Below are positions 9,663-16,770 of a stretch of DNA of 56,480 nt, piece after piece. The number at the start of each line of letters is the position of its first letter. The first letter of the stretch is position 1. Where the stretch lies: contig JAWKQM010000016.1 in assembly GCA_041390145.1 (NCBI GenBank), positions 1 through 56,480 on the forward strand, written 5' to 3'. The notes beneath the pieces are model-generated. The model was given only the letters and a program-made list of their open reading frames with translations, was not told the origin of the DNA and made no database searches. This DNA is from Gemmatimonadales bacterium. Lineage in GTDB: Bacteria > Gemmatimonadota > Gemmatimonadetes > Gemmatimonadales > GWC2-71-9. The translations under genes were made by a program, and so were the position numbers.

Positions 9663-9685
9663 CCCCTCTCCCTCCGGAAGAGGGG
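9663..9685. terminator. hairpin between convergent tnaA and deaminase genes
   Basis: A perfect 7-bp stem (CCCCTCT at 9663-9669, AGAGGGG at 9679-9685) with a 9-base loop fills the short convergent gap. There is no T-tract on either side. The surrounding CCCTCACC...CCCCTCTCCC composition resembles dispersed REP-like hairpins seen in many high-GC genomes, so it may be a repeat that also terminates transcription from both sides. Confidence 0.45.
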
Positions 9686-9688
9686 CAA

Positions 9689-10591
9689 TTACGCGTCGGC
9701 CCGGTGGGCAAGCTGCTTTCGCACCACCTTGAGCGCCACCTCACGCTCCTCCGGCGGCAGCTGCAGCCGCGGCGCACGAACTCGCTCATTGCCCATGCCG
9801 ACCTCCGCCTGCACCAGCTTGATGAGCTGGACGAACTTGGGCACGGTGTCGAACCGGAGGAGCGGCAGGAACCAGGCGTAGAGCTTGAGCGCCTCCTCGA
9901 TCCGGCCCGCCTTCGCCAGGTTCACCAGCGTCACCGATTCTGACGGCAGCGCATTGACCAGCCCGGCCACCCACCCGTCGGCGCCCACCGCCAGCGCCTC
10001 CACGATCATGTCATCCAGCCCCGCGAAGAGCGCCAGCTTCGATCCCAGGAGTGACCGGACTGCGGTAATCCGCCGCACATCTCCGCTCGATTCCTTGACG
10101 GCGTGCACGTTGCGGTGCTTGTGCGCGAGTTCGCCGATCTGTTCCGCGGAGAGATCGGTGCCGTACGCGATGGGGTTGTTGTAGAGCATGCAGGACAGTG
10201 GCGTGGCATCGAGCACGGAGGAGTAATGCGCCTCGGTCTCGCGCCAGTCGCCCAGGTAGACGTAGGGCGGCAGCACCATGAGGCCGTCGCAGCCGACGCG
10301 CGCCGCCTCCTTTGCCAGCGACACGCATTCCGCCGTCGAGAGCCCGCTGATGGAGGCGACGAGCGGCACCCGACCCTTGGTCACCGTCCCGCAGACCTCG
10401 AGGATGCGGACCTTTTCAGCTGCGGTCAGCGTGGCCCCCTCGCCGAGCGACCCGAGCGCCACCACACCCGTGCAGCCGGCGTCCAGCAGCCAGGCCACGT
10501 GCTTGGTGAGGAACGCCTCGTCCACTGCCCCATCGGCGGTGAACGGAGTGGTGATGGCGGGGAAGACGCCGGACCAGTCGGCCTTCTGCAT
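9689..10591 (-). CDS. DHDPS-family 1-pyrroline-4-hydroxy-2-carboxylate deaminase
   Basis: A TIM-barrel enzyme of the dihydrodipicolinate synthase/N-acetylneuraminate lyase family: 300 residues with the family's LGSLGEGATLT segment, Tyr137 (LYNNP) and Schiff-base Lys166 (HAVKESSGD). The family fold alone does not fix the substrate. As the last gene of a complete hydroxyproline operon, it most probably deaminates 1-pyrroline-4-hydroxy-2-carboxylate to 2-oxoglutarate semialdehyde. The start ATG overlaps the upstream stop by one base (TGATG), so translation is likely coupled. A true dihydrodipicolinate synthase for lysine synthesis is less likely because no lysine gene is nearby. Confidence 0.85.
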   Translation of the reverse strand: MQKADWSGVFPAITTPFTADGAVDEAFLTKHVAWLLDAGCTGVVALGSLGEGATLTAAEKVRILEVCGTVTKGRVPLVASISGLSTAECVSLAKEAARVGCDGLMVLPPYVYLGDWRETEAHYSSVLDATPLSCMLYNNPIAYGTDLSAEQIGELAHKHRNVHAVKESSGDVRRITAVRSLLGSKLALFAGLDDMIVEALAVGADGWVAGLVNALPSESVTLVNLAKAGRIEEALKLYAWFLPLLRFDTVPKFVQLIKLVQAEVGMGNERVRAPRLQLPPEEREVALKVVRKQLAHRADA

Positions 10592-11892
10592 CAGGGTGCT
10601 CCTTGCGATTCATCCACGGGAGAAGAAAGGTCGGCGAGAACGCCGACGGCGGTCGGGGCGACCGGCATCCGCACGGTGTCCCGCCCGGTTCCAATGAGGT
10701 ACTCGAGCGCCGGGCCACAGACCCGCCCCTGGCAGCTCCCCATCCCCGCACGGGTAACGAGCTTCGCCTGCCGGGCGCTCCAGCCGGCGTCGAGGGCCGA
10801 CATCGGCACATCCTCGCAGCGGCAGACGATGGTACCGGGTTCCACGCGATCGCGCAATTCCGGCCGGAGACGAAACGCCGCAGCGGCGCGTGCCGCGAAG
10901 CGGCGATGCTTCGCGCGTTCGGCTCGCAACTGCCCTACCGCCCCCCTGCCCCCCCGCCCCGCCGCCGCGAGCCCCGCGAGCGCGCCCTCCACCACCGCCG
11001 CCTCCATCCCTGTGTTGCCGGTCGGTTCGCCTGCGGCGTACACCGCTGGCACGGACGTCTGCTGCTCGTCATCCACCACGACGCAGCCATCCCGCACGGC
11101 ACAGCCGAGGAGCCGCGCGAGCTCCGTCGATGGAACGAGTCCCGCCGCCGTGCAGAGAATATCGACCGGCTCGGCCCAGGTGCTTCGCCCGTTGGTGTAG
11201 GTCACGTGGAGTTCGCCATTCACATTGACGACCCGCCTGACCCAGGTCCCCCACCGATAGCGCACCGTGAGGAATGCGGCGCGGTACGCCGCCGCCTGCA
11301 TCAGGCGCCGGGGGGTCCGCCACAGTGACCAGGCGAAGGCACGCACCTGCTCCGGCGGGGCCTGCTCTGCCACCATCCGGAGATCGGCGCCAGCCTTCGC
11401 CAGCGCCGCCGCCACCGGCAGGAGCAGCGGTCCGGTCCCCGCAATGGCCACCCGCTTGCCCCGCACATCCCAGCCGGCCTTGAGGAGCGCCTGCGCCCCG
11501 CCCACGCCGACCACTCCCACGTGGGTCCAGCCCGGGAAGGGGAGGAAGAGCTCCTGCGCGCCAGTCGCGAGAATCACCGCCCTCGAGTGGAGAGACAGAG
11601 CGCGCCCCTCACGCGGGACACCCCGGCGACCCGGGGTCGCGTCCACGACCTGGGCACCGGTGAGCACCTTCACACCCGAGCGGTCGAGCCGGTCGAGCCA
11701 CATCCGGGCCACCGGCGTCAGTTCGCTCCGCTCGCGGTGCCGCCAGATCTGCCCGCCCACTCGCGGCGAGGAATCCAGGAGCACCACCGAGCAGCCTGCG
11801 CCCGCGGCCTCGACCGCGGCGGCGATTCCGGCGGGGCCGCCACCCACCACCGCCACATCGGCGCGAATCACTTCACCGACATGGTCAGGCAT
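10591..11892 (-). CDS. D-hydroxyproline dehydrogenase, FAD/NAD(P)-binding large subunit
   Basis: A flavoprotein of 433 residues. The N-terminal dinucleotide-binding motif is VVGGGPAGIAAAVEA. A second GxGxxx motif lies mid-protein (IAGTGPLLLPVAAA). The C-terminus has a BFD-like [2Fe-2S] cysteine set: CRCED, then GMGSCQGRVCGP. This architecture matches the alpha subunit of heteromeric D-hydroxyproline / octopine-type dehydrogenases, which work with a DAO-fold subunit and a small ferredoxin-like subunit, both encoded immediately upstream. The start at 11892 was chosen because the VVGGGPAG fold begins there. The reading frame stays open further upstream only as antisense-like sequence inside the other subunits. 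It overlaps the small subunit by 8 bp. Confidence 0.88.
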   Translation of the reverse strand: MPDHVGEVIRADVAVVGGGPAGIAAAVEAAGAGCSVVLLDSSPRVGGQIWRHRERSELTPVARMWLDRLDRSGVKVLTGAQVVDATPGRRGVPREGRALSLHSRAVILATGAQELFLPFPGWTHVGVVGVGGAQALLKAGWDVRGKRVAIAGTGPLLLPVAAALAKAGADLRMVAEQAPPEQVRAFAWSLWRTPRRLMQAAAYRAAFLTVRYRWGTWVRRVVNVNGELHVTYTNGRSTWAEPVDILCTAAGLVPSTELARLLGCAVRDGCVVVDDEQQTSVPAVYAAGEPTGNTGMEAAVVEGALAGLAAAGRGGRGAVGQLRAERAKHRRFAARAAAAFRLRPELRDRVEPGTIVCRCEDVPMSALDAGWSARQAKLVTRAGMGSCQGRVCGPALEYLIGTGRDTVRMPVAPTAVGVLADLSSPVDESQGAP

Positions 11893-12133
11893 CGAGGACC
11901 ACCTGCATGCCTTCGCGCACCGGTTCGAGACAGGCGCGCTGCCCGACCACCCCGTCGAGGGTGACGCGACACTCGAAGCAGATCCCCATCCCGCAGATGG
12001 GCGCGCGCGCTTCGCCACCGACCGACGTCCGGAAGCTGGAATACCCGGCGTTGAGCAGCGCCGCCGCGAGGCTGACGCCCTCGGGCACCTCGAGCGGGGC
12101 GCCGTTGACCGAGATGCGGACGGTGGCCGCCAC
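11885..12133 (-). CDS. D-hydroxyproline dehydrogenase, small [2Fe-2S] subunit
   Basis: This 82-residue ferredoxin-like protein contains the Fer2_4 cluster motif C-G-M-G-I-C-F-E-C plus a fourth cysteine in QRACLEP, all four ligands being present. It would pass electrons between the two flavin subunits encoded on either side. The start is GTG at 12133, one base after the stop of the upstream DAO-fold subunit; it overlaps the following large-subunit gene by 8 bp. Confidence 0.88.
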   Translation of the reverse strand: MAATVRISVNGAPLEVPEGVSLAAALLNAGYSSFRTSVGGEARAPICGMGICFECRVTLDGVVGQRACLEPVREGMQVVLDA

Positions 12134-12134
12134 G

Positions 12135-13253
12135 CTAGTGCGCCTCCGCCATCACGCGGTCCGGTGCGAACGGCGTGGGATCGATGGCGGGGGTCTTCTG
12201 CAGCACCAGGTCGGCCAGCATCGAACCGGTGCCGAGGGCGGTGGTGATGCCAAGCCCCTCGTGGCCGGCCGCGATCCAGAGCCCGTCGACCGCAGGCCAC
12301 GCGCCAATAAGTGGAAGCTTGTCTGGGGTGGCGGGCCGAAATCCGGTCCAGCTGCGCACCACGGGCACCTGCGAGAGCCCCGGCATGAAGTCCACGGCCC
12401 GGTGAAGCATTCTGCTGAGCACTTCGCGGTTGATCGCGGCGTCCCATCCAACCAGCTCGCGCGAGGAGCCGATGAGCAGCTGACCCGTGGCCCGTGGCTG
12501 CACATTGAACGCGACGGAAGCGGCATTCATCGTGTGGGCGCTCTGGAGGTACCCGAGCTCAATTACCTGGTGGTGACAGGCGCCGGGCACCCGCTCCGTG
12601 ATGGCGAGGTGCCCCTTTCTCGGCACGATCGGCAGGCCGGGCGTGAGGCGCGCCGCGGCCGCGCCGGCGGCGTTGACGATGACATCCGCCTCGAGCCTCC
12701 CACCCGCGGTGGTCACCCCCCGTGCCTGGAGCGCCTCAACCTCCACCCCCTCGGAGAGCACGGCACCGCTCGCGACGGCCTCATTCGCCAGCCAGCGCGC
12801 CACGGCCGGCGGATACACCACGCCGTCGCCCGGGACGCGGAGCCCGCCGGCCAAGCCGGACCGAAGCATCGGCTCCGCGGCCGCCAGCTCGCTCGACCCG
12901 AAGAGTTCGGCGTGAATTCCCCGCTCGCGGTAGAACCCCAGCTTGGACCGCGCCGACTCGAGCTGTGCCTCGTCCTCGGCGACCCAGAGGGTGCCGCGTC
13001 GCTCAAACTCCGCTGACGGGGAAAGCTGTGGCAGGAGATCGTCGAGGAGTCGCTGGGACCACGCACTCAGCGCGAACTGCGCCTCGCTGTCGTCCATCAC
13101 GACGATGTGCCCCATGCCGGCGGCCGTGGCACCGCTGCCGGCAAATGCGGCATCGAGCATCGTCACCCGCATCCCCTGACGACTCAGGTAGTAGGCGCAC
13201 GCCGCGCCGACGATGCCGGCACCGACAATGATCGCGTCTGGCCGACTGGTCAT
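12135..13253 (-). CDS. D-hydroxyproline dehydrogenase, DAO-fold catalytic subunit
   Basis: This FAD-dependent amino-acid oxidoreductase (372 residues) opens with AIIVGAGIVGAACAYYLS, a Rossmann FAD motif of the DAO/glycine oxidase family. The C-terminal GHEGLGITTALGTG block closes the FAD site. With the two adjacent iron-sulfur and flavin subunits it forms the probable heteromeric enzyme that oxidises cis-4-hydroxy-D-proline to 1-pyrroline-4-hydroxy-2-carboxylate. Its start overlaps the epimerase stop (ATGA). Sarcosine oxidase beta-type enzymes share the fold, but the flanking epimerase, deaminase and semialdehyde dehydrogenase favour hydroxyproline. Confidence 0.88.
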   Translation of the reverse strand: MTSRPDAIIVGAGIVGAACAYYLSRQGMRVTMLDAAFAGSGATAAGMGHIVVMDDSEAQFALSAWSQRLLDDLLPQLSPSAEFERRGTLWVAEDEAQLESARSKLGFYRERGIHAELFGSSELAAAEPMLRSGLAGGLRVPGDGVVYPPAVARWLANEAVASGAVLSEGVEVEALQARGVTTAGGRLEADVIVNAAGAAAARLTPGLPIVPRKGHLAITERVPGACHHQVIELGYLQSAHTMNAASVAFNVQPRATGQLLIGSSRELVGWDAAINREVLSRMLHRAVDFMPGLSQVPVVRSWTGFRPATPDKLPLIGAWPAVDGLWIAAGHEGLGITTALGTGSMLADLVLQKTPAIDPTPFAPDRVMAEAH

Positions 13254-14212
13254 CCGGCGGTGGTAAAGCCGGCTCGGAAGGGATCGGTGGGATCGAATCG
13301 GAGGGTAGCTTCACCGGTGATGAACGCGGTGCCGCGCACATGAGGAATGAGCTGGCCGCCCTGATCCTCGAGCCACCCGGTGAAGAGGCTGCCGGTAATG
13401 CTCTCCTGGCGCCAGTGCGCCCCCACGGCGAGCGTTCCACGCGCGTGCCGTGCGGCCATCACGGCGGAGGTACCGGTGCCGCAGGGCGAGCGATCGTAAG
13501 CGCCACCGGGGCAAAGGACAAAATTCCGGGCGTCGGCGTCCGGCCGAGTCGCCGCCGCGGACAGTTCCACGTGGTCAATCTCGGCGCCCCCCTTCCCGGT
13601 CACGCCCTGCGCGCGCAGCGCTGCCATGATATCTCGCGTGATACGGGTGAGGTGGTCGACCTCGGTCAGGGCAAGCGGTGTCCGATCCCAGTGGACAAGG
13701 AAGAACCAGTTGCCGCCGTACGCGACGTCGCCCACAACGCGACCCAATTCCGGCACCTCCACCGCGACATCCCGCGCGTGGCAGTACGACGGGACATTCC
13801 GGATGGTGACCGACCCGTCCGTGCCGAGCTCCGCGGCCACCGAACCGACGGGGGTGTCGAGGTGCACCAGGCCGGTGGTGATCCGGCCGAGATGCTCCAG
13901 CGTCCGCACCACGCCGATGGTGCCGTGGCCGCACATCCCGAGATAGCCGACATTGTTGAAGAAGATGACGCCGGCCACTGACTCCTTGGATACAGGCGGC
14001 GTGAGGAGGGCGCCCACCATCGCGTCGTGGCCTCGTGGTTCGCAGACGACCGCGCTGCGCAGGTGATCCCAGTTCGCGGCCAGGTCGTCGCGCCGGGCGG
14101 CCATGGTGGAACCGGCCGGCTGACGCCAGCCGTCCACCACCACCCGGGTTGGTTCACCCTCTGTGTGCGAATCCACCACCTGGATCATCGCGGGGAACGC
14201 CGGCGGCCTCAT
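13250..14212 (-). CDS. 4-hydroxyproline 2-epimerase (proline racemase superfamily)
   Basis: 320 residues of the proline racemase fold. The two catalytic cysteines are visible: Cys94 in MCGHGTIG and Cys244 in DRSPCGTGTSA, with the family aspartate Asp240 just before. A cysteine at the first position means an epimerase/racemase; the dehydratase branch has Thr there. It should convert trans-4-hydroxy-L-proline to cis-4-hydroxy-D-proline, the first step of this operon's pathway. Both ends overlap neighbours by 4 bp (ATGA), so expression is coupled to the aldehyde dehydrogenase upstream and the dehydrogenase subunits downstream. Confidence 0.92.
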   Translation of the reverse strand: MRPPAFPAMIQVVDSHTEGEPTRVVVDGWRQPAGSTMAARRDDLAANWDHLRSAVVCEPRGHDAMVGALLTPPVSKESVAGVIFFNNVGYLGMCGHGTIGVVRTLEHLGRITTGLVHLDTPVGSVAAELGTDGSVTIRNVPSYCHARDVAVEVPELGRVVGDVAYGGNWFFLVHWDRTPLALTEVDHLTRITRDIMAALRAQGVTGKGGAEIDHVELSAAATRPDADARNFVLCPGGAYDRSPCGTGTSAVMAARHARGTLAVGAHWRQESITGSLFTGWLEDQGGQLIPHVRGTAFITGEATLRFDPTDPFRAGFTTAG

Positions 14213-15654
14213 ACCGGGTTGACCTGGACCGTCTTGGTTTCGGTGTAGAACTCGCGGGCGGCAGATCCCTGCTCCCGGCTGCCGGAACTGGAGCCCTTCA
14301 TCCCGCCGAACGGTGCATGCGGGTCCACACCGGTGGTGTCGCCGTTGATTCGGACCAGCCCGACATCAATCCGGTGGATGTACTGGAGCGCGGCTCCAAT
14401 GTCCCGCGTGAAGAGCGAGGCACTCAGCCCATAGCGCGAATTGTTGGCAATGGTGAGGGCATCGTCCAGGGTGTTTGCGCTCGAGACGGCGAGGACCGGG
14501 CCGAAGAGCTCTTCCTGGGCCAGCGGAGCCCCCGGATCGACCCCCCGCACGACGGTCGGCGTCACGAAGAACCCCTGCTTGAATACGACCCCGGTGACTT
14601 CGACCCCGCCGCACACCACCTCCGCCCTGGTGGCGCCGAGCGCGTCCCAGATCCGCTGCCGGGAGCCGGCGTTGATGACAGGACCGATCGCGCAGGCTGC
14701 ATCGGTCACCGGCCCGATGGTGAACCCCTCGACCTGCTCCCGCACCTTCTCGAGAAAGGCGCTCTCGACTTCCGGGAAGACGACTGCCCGGCTGGTGGCG
14801 GTGCACTTCTGCCCGGCGAAGCGCATGGCGCCGGCGGCGGTCAGCTTCGCGGCCAGGTCGAGGTCGGCGTCGGGCATCACGATGACGACGTTCTTGCCCC
14901 CCATCTCAGTCTGGTACCGGACGTTGCGCTCGGCCGCAATCGCTGCCACCCTGGCGCCGACGGCGGCCGAGCCGGTGAAGCTGATGCCCCGGACCTGCGG
15001 GGCACGGAGCAACGGCTCGCCGACCCCGGCCCCGGTGCCGAGCAGCACGTTGAATACACCGGCCGGCAAGCCGGCGGCCTGCGCCGTTTCCGCGAGGAGG
15101 AGGGCCATGACCGGCGACTGTTCGGAGGGTTTGAGCACCACGGTGTTGCCGAACGCCAGCGCCGGGGCCGCCTTCCAGAGTGGAATCGCCACCGGAAAGT
15201 TCCACGGCGTAATCAGGGCGACCACGCCCAGGGGTTCACGCAGCGTGAACTGCAACGCGCCGGCCGCCTGCGCGGGGACCACCTCGCCGATGGCGCGCAC
15301 GGCGTCGCTGGCGTAGTACCGGAGGATCACGATACAGCGGCCCACCTCACCGCGTGCCTCGCCGATTGGCTTGCCAACCTCGCGCGCCATGGCCTGGGCA
15401 ATCTCCTCGGCGCGGGCCTGGATGGCCGCGGCCCACTTGTGCAGGTACTCGGCGCGCGCCGGACCTGTCAGGCTCCGCCAGGCAGGGAGGGCCGCGCTGG
15501 CCGCCGCCACGGCCGCCGCCGCGTCGGCCGCGGTACCGACCGGGACTTCGGCCACCACGTCCTGCTCATTCGATGGGTTGAGGTCGAGGAGCAGGTCGGT
15601 GCCGGTAGAGCCGACAGAGGCCCCGGCAATGAAATGAGAGAGGGGTTTTGTCAT
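14209..15654 (-). CDS. 2-oxoglutarate semialdehyde (2,5-dioxopentanoate) dehydrogenase, ALDH family
   Basis: An aldehyde dehydrogenase of 481 residues with the family's PWNFP (150-154), general base Glu250 in TEMGGKN, and catalytic Cys284 in GQKCTATS. In this operon its substrate is most likely the semialdehyde made by the deaminase, oxidised to 2-oxoglutarate for the TCA cycle. It is the first gene of the operon and lacks a good ribosome-binding site. I chose MTKPLSHFIAG at 15654. An in-frame ATG at 15717 would add 21 residues that do not look like an ALDH N-terminus and would overlap the terminator-like hairpin. Confidence 0.88.
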   Translation of the reverse strand: MTKPLSHFIAGASVGSTGTDLLLDLNPSNEQDVVAEVPVGTAADAAAAVAAASAALPAWRSLTGPARAEYLHKWAAAIQARAEEIAQAMAREVGKPIGEARGEVGRCIVILRYYASDAVRAIGEVVPAQAAGALQFTLREPLGVVALITPWNFPVAIPLWKAAPALAFGNTVVLKPSEQSPVMALLLAETAQAAGLPAGVFNVLLGTGAGVGEPLLRAPQVRGISFTGSAAVGARVAAIAAERNVRYQTEMGGKNVVIVMPDADLDLAAKLTAAGAMRFAGQKCTATSRAVVFPEVESAFLEKVREQVEGFTIGPVTDAACAIGPVINAGSRQRIWDALGATRAEVVCGGVEVTGVVFKQGFFVTPTVVRGVDPGAPLAQEELFGPVLAVSSANTLDDALTIANNSRYGLSASLFTRDIGAALQYIHRIDVGLVRINGDTTGVDPHAPFGGMKGSSSGSREQGSAAREFYTETKTVQVNPV

Positions 15655-15716
15655 GGGCGTAAGTTGGCTGAAATCGGGGGAGCCGCAAGGCGTCGAGCGA
15701 CGCTCCTGATATGACA

Positions 15717-15741
15717 TCGGGGCCCCCGCTGGGAGCCCCGA
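15717..15741 (-). terminator. GC-rich hairpin after the lipoprotein gene
   Basis: TCGGGGC (15717-15723) pairs perfectly with GCCCCGA (15735-15741) across an 11-base loop. It lies 27 bp downstream of the minus-strand lipoprotein stop and upstream of the hydroxyproline operon. A U-tract is absent, so rho-independent termination is uncertain. Confidence 0.35.
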
Positions 15742-15767
15742 GGGGTGCCACGACCCTGAATCTGGCC

Positions 15768-16643
15768 CTAGAGGCGGGTCACCGTGTACGTGCCACAGGC
15801 GGTGAACTCGACCTGGACGGTCACCGTCGAGTCACTCCGGGTAACGGCATGCAGGAGGATACCGCTGTCGAACCGCGGTGCCACCGTGCAGGCCGGGTTG
15901 AAGTGCAGCGGCGTCGGGGTGGAGGCGACGAGGTCCCAGGTCAGACCGGACCGCTCCCACGTCGAGGTGCCGGCGACGACGAGTTCGCCGGCCGGCAGCG
16001 GCTCCCCAAGCACGATCGAGCCGGGCGTGTCCGCGGTGAACTTGACCACCCAGTTCTTCAGGTGCGAGGCGCTGGTGCCGTTCGGATAGGTGAACGCGGT
16101 CAGGAAGTTCGTCATCGTCATGCCCAGCGTGTCGGTCGTCGCCGACCATTCACGGGTGCCGTCGAACAACGCGCTGTGGGTGCGCCCCGTCACGCTGTTG
16201 GCCAGCGTCCGGGAGAACGACGTGAAGACCGTCCGGATGTCGAAATCGGTGAGGCTCGGCGTCGGGTCGATCACGTCGACGATACCGTCGAGCGTGTGGG
16301 TCATGGCGCCGCGGGTGAAGGTACAATCCGTGAACTCGAACCGGACCGAATCCGGAACGGCGTCTTCATCGCTGTTGATCGGCGGGAAGGGCGTGATCGT
16401 CGGCACGCAGACCGTGACCGGGTCGGCCACGCCGAGGGCCATCGGCATGCCGGTGCCGGCGTCGAAGCTCCCGGTTTCAATGATCTCGTCGACATCCACG
16501 GTGACGACTTCGGCCAACAGGTCCGCCTGGGCGGCGGTCAGGGTCTCCGTGGTGGTGGGGCCACTGCTATCACTGCACGCCACGGCACCCAGCAGAAGCA
16601 GGGCGGCCGTGAACGCGCCGAGTTGTGTGCGTGAGGTGAACAT
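15768..16643 (-). CDS. predicted lipoprotein of unknown function
   Basis: A 291-residue protein with a hydrophobic N-terminus ending in LGAVACSDSSG, which resembles a lipoprotein signal with acylated Cys23 (position -3 is Ala, less usual). The remainder is rich in Thr, Val and Asp and looks like an all-beta secreted domain; I do not recognise a family. The start is well supported by AGGAGG at 16649-16654, five bases upstream. It stands between ftcD and the hydroxyproline operon on the same strand, but hairpin-like sequences on each side suggest independent transcription. Confidence 0.75.
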   Translation of the reverse strand: MFTSRTQLGAFTAALLLLGAVACSDSSGPTTTETLTAAQADLLAEVVTVDVDEIIETGSFDAGTGMPMALGVADPVTVCVPTITPFPPINSDEDAVPDSVRFEFTDCTFTRGAMTHTLDGIVDVIDPTPSLTDFDIRTVFTSFSRTLANSVTGRTHSALFDGTREWSATTDTLGMTMTNFLTAFTYPNGTSASHLKNWVVKFTADTPGSIVLGEPLPAGELVVAGTSTWERSGLTWDLVASTPTPLHFNPACTVAPRFDSGILLHAVTRSDSTVTVQVEFTACGTYTVTRL

Positions 16644-16701
16644 TGCTGCCTCCTGAGGAGAACGCTACTACGCGTGCGTGGCAGCAATCTGCTCGGGAGG
16701 T

Positions 16702-16741
16702 CCTGAGGCAACCCTGAATCACCAGTGATGAGTTGCTTAGG
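16702..16741 (-). terminator. imperfect stem-loop downstream of ftcD
   Basis: CCTGAGGCAAC (16702-16712) faces GTTGCTTAGG (16732-16741) as an imperfect inverted repeat. Inside it a smaller ATCAC-CA-GTGAT palindrome sits near 16719-16730. It lies 30-70 bp past the ftcD stop, where a terminator would be expected, but may instead be part of the lipoprotein promoter region. Confidence 0.25.
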
Positions 16742-16770
16742 ATCAGGGAAGCGGCGCAGCAGCTCTCGCC

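Noticed and set aside
11893..12447. Upstream extension of the hydroxyproline dehydrogenase large subunit to 618 codons
   Set aside because: The first 185 codons overlap two other subunits and read as Arg/Ser-rich non-protein sequence; the FAD motif starts right after 11892.
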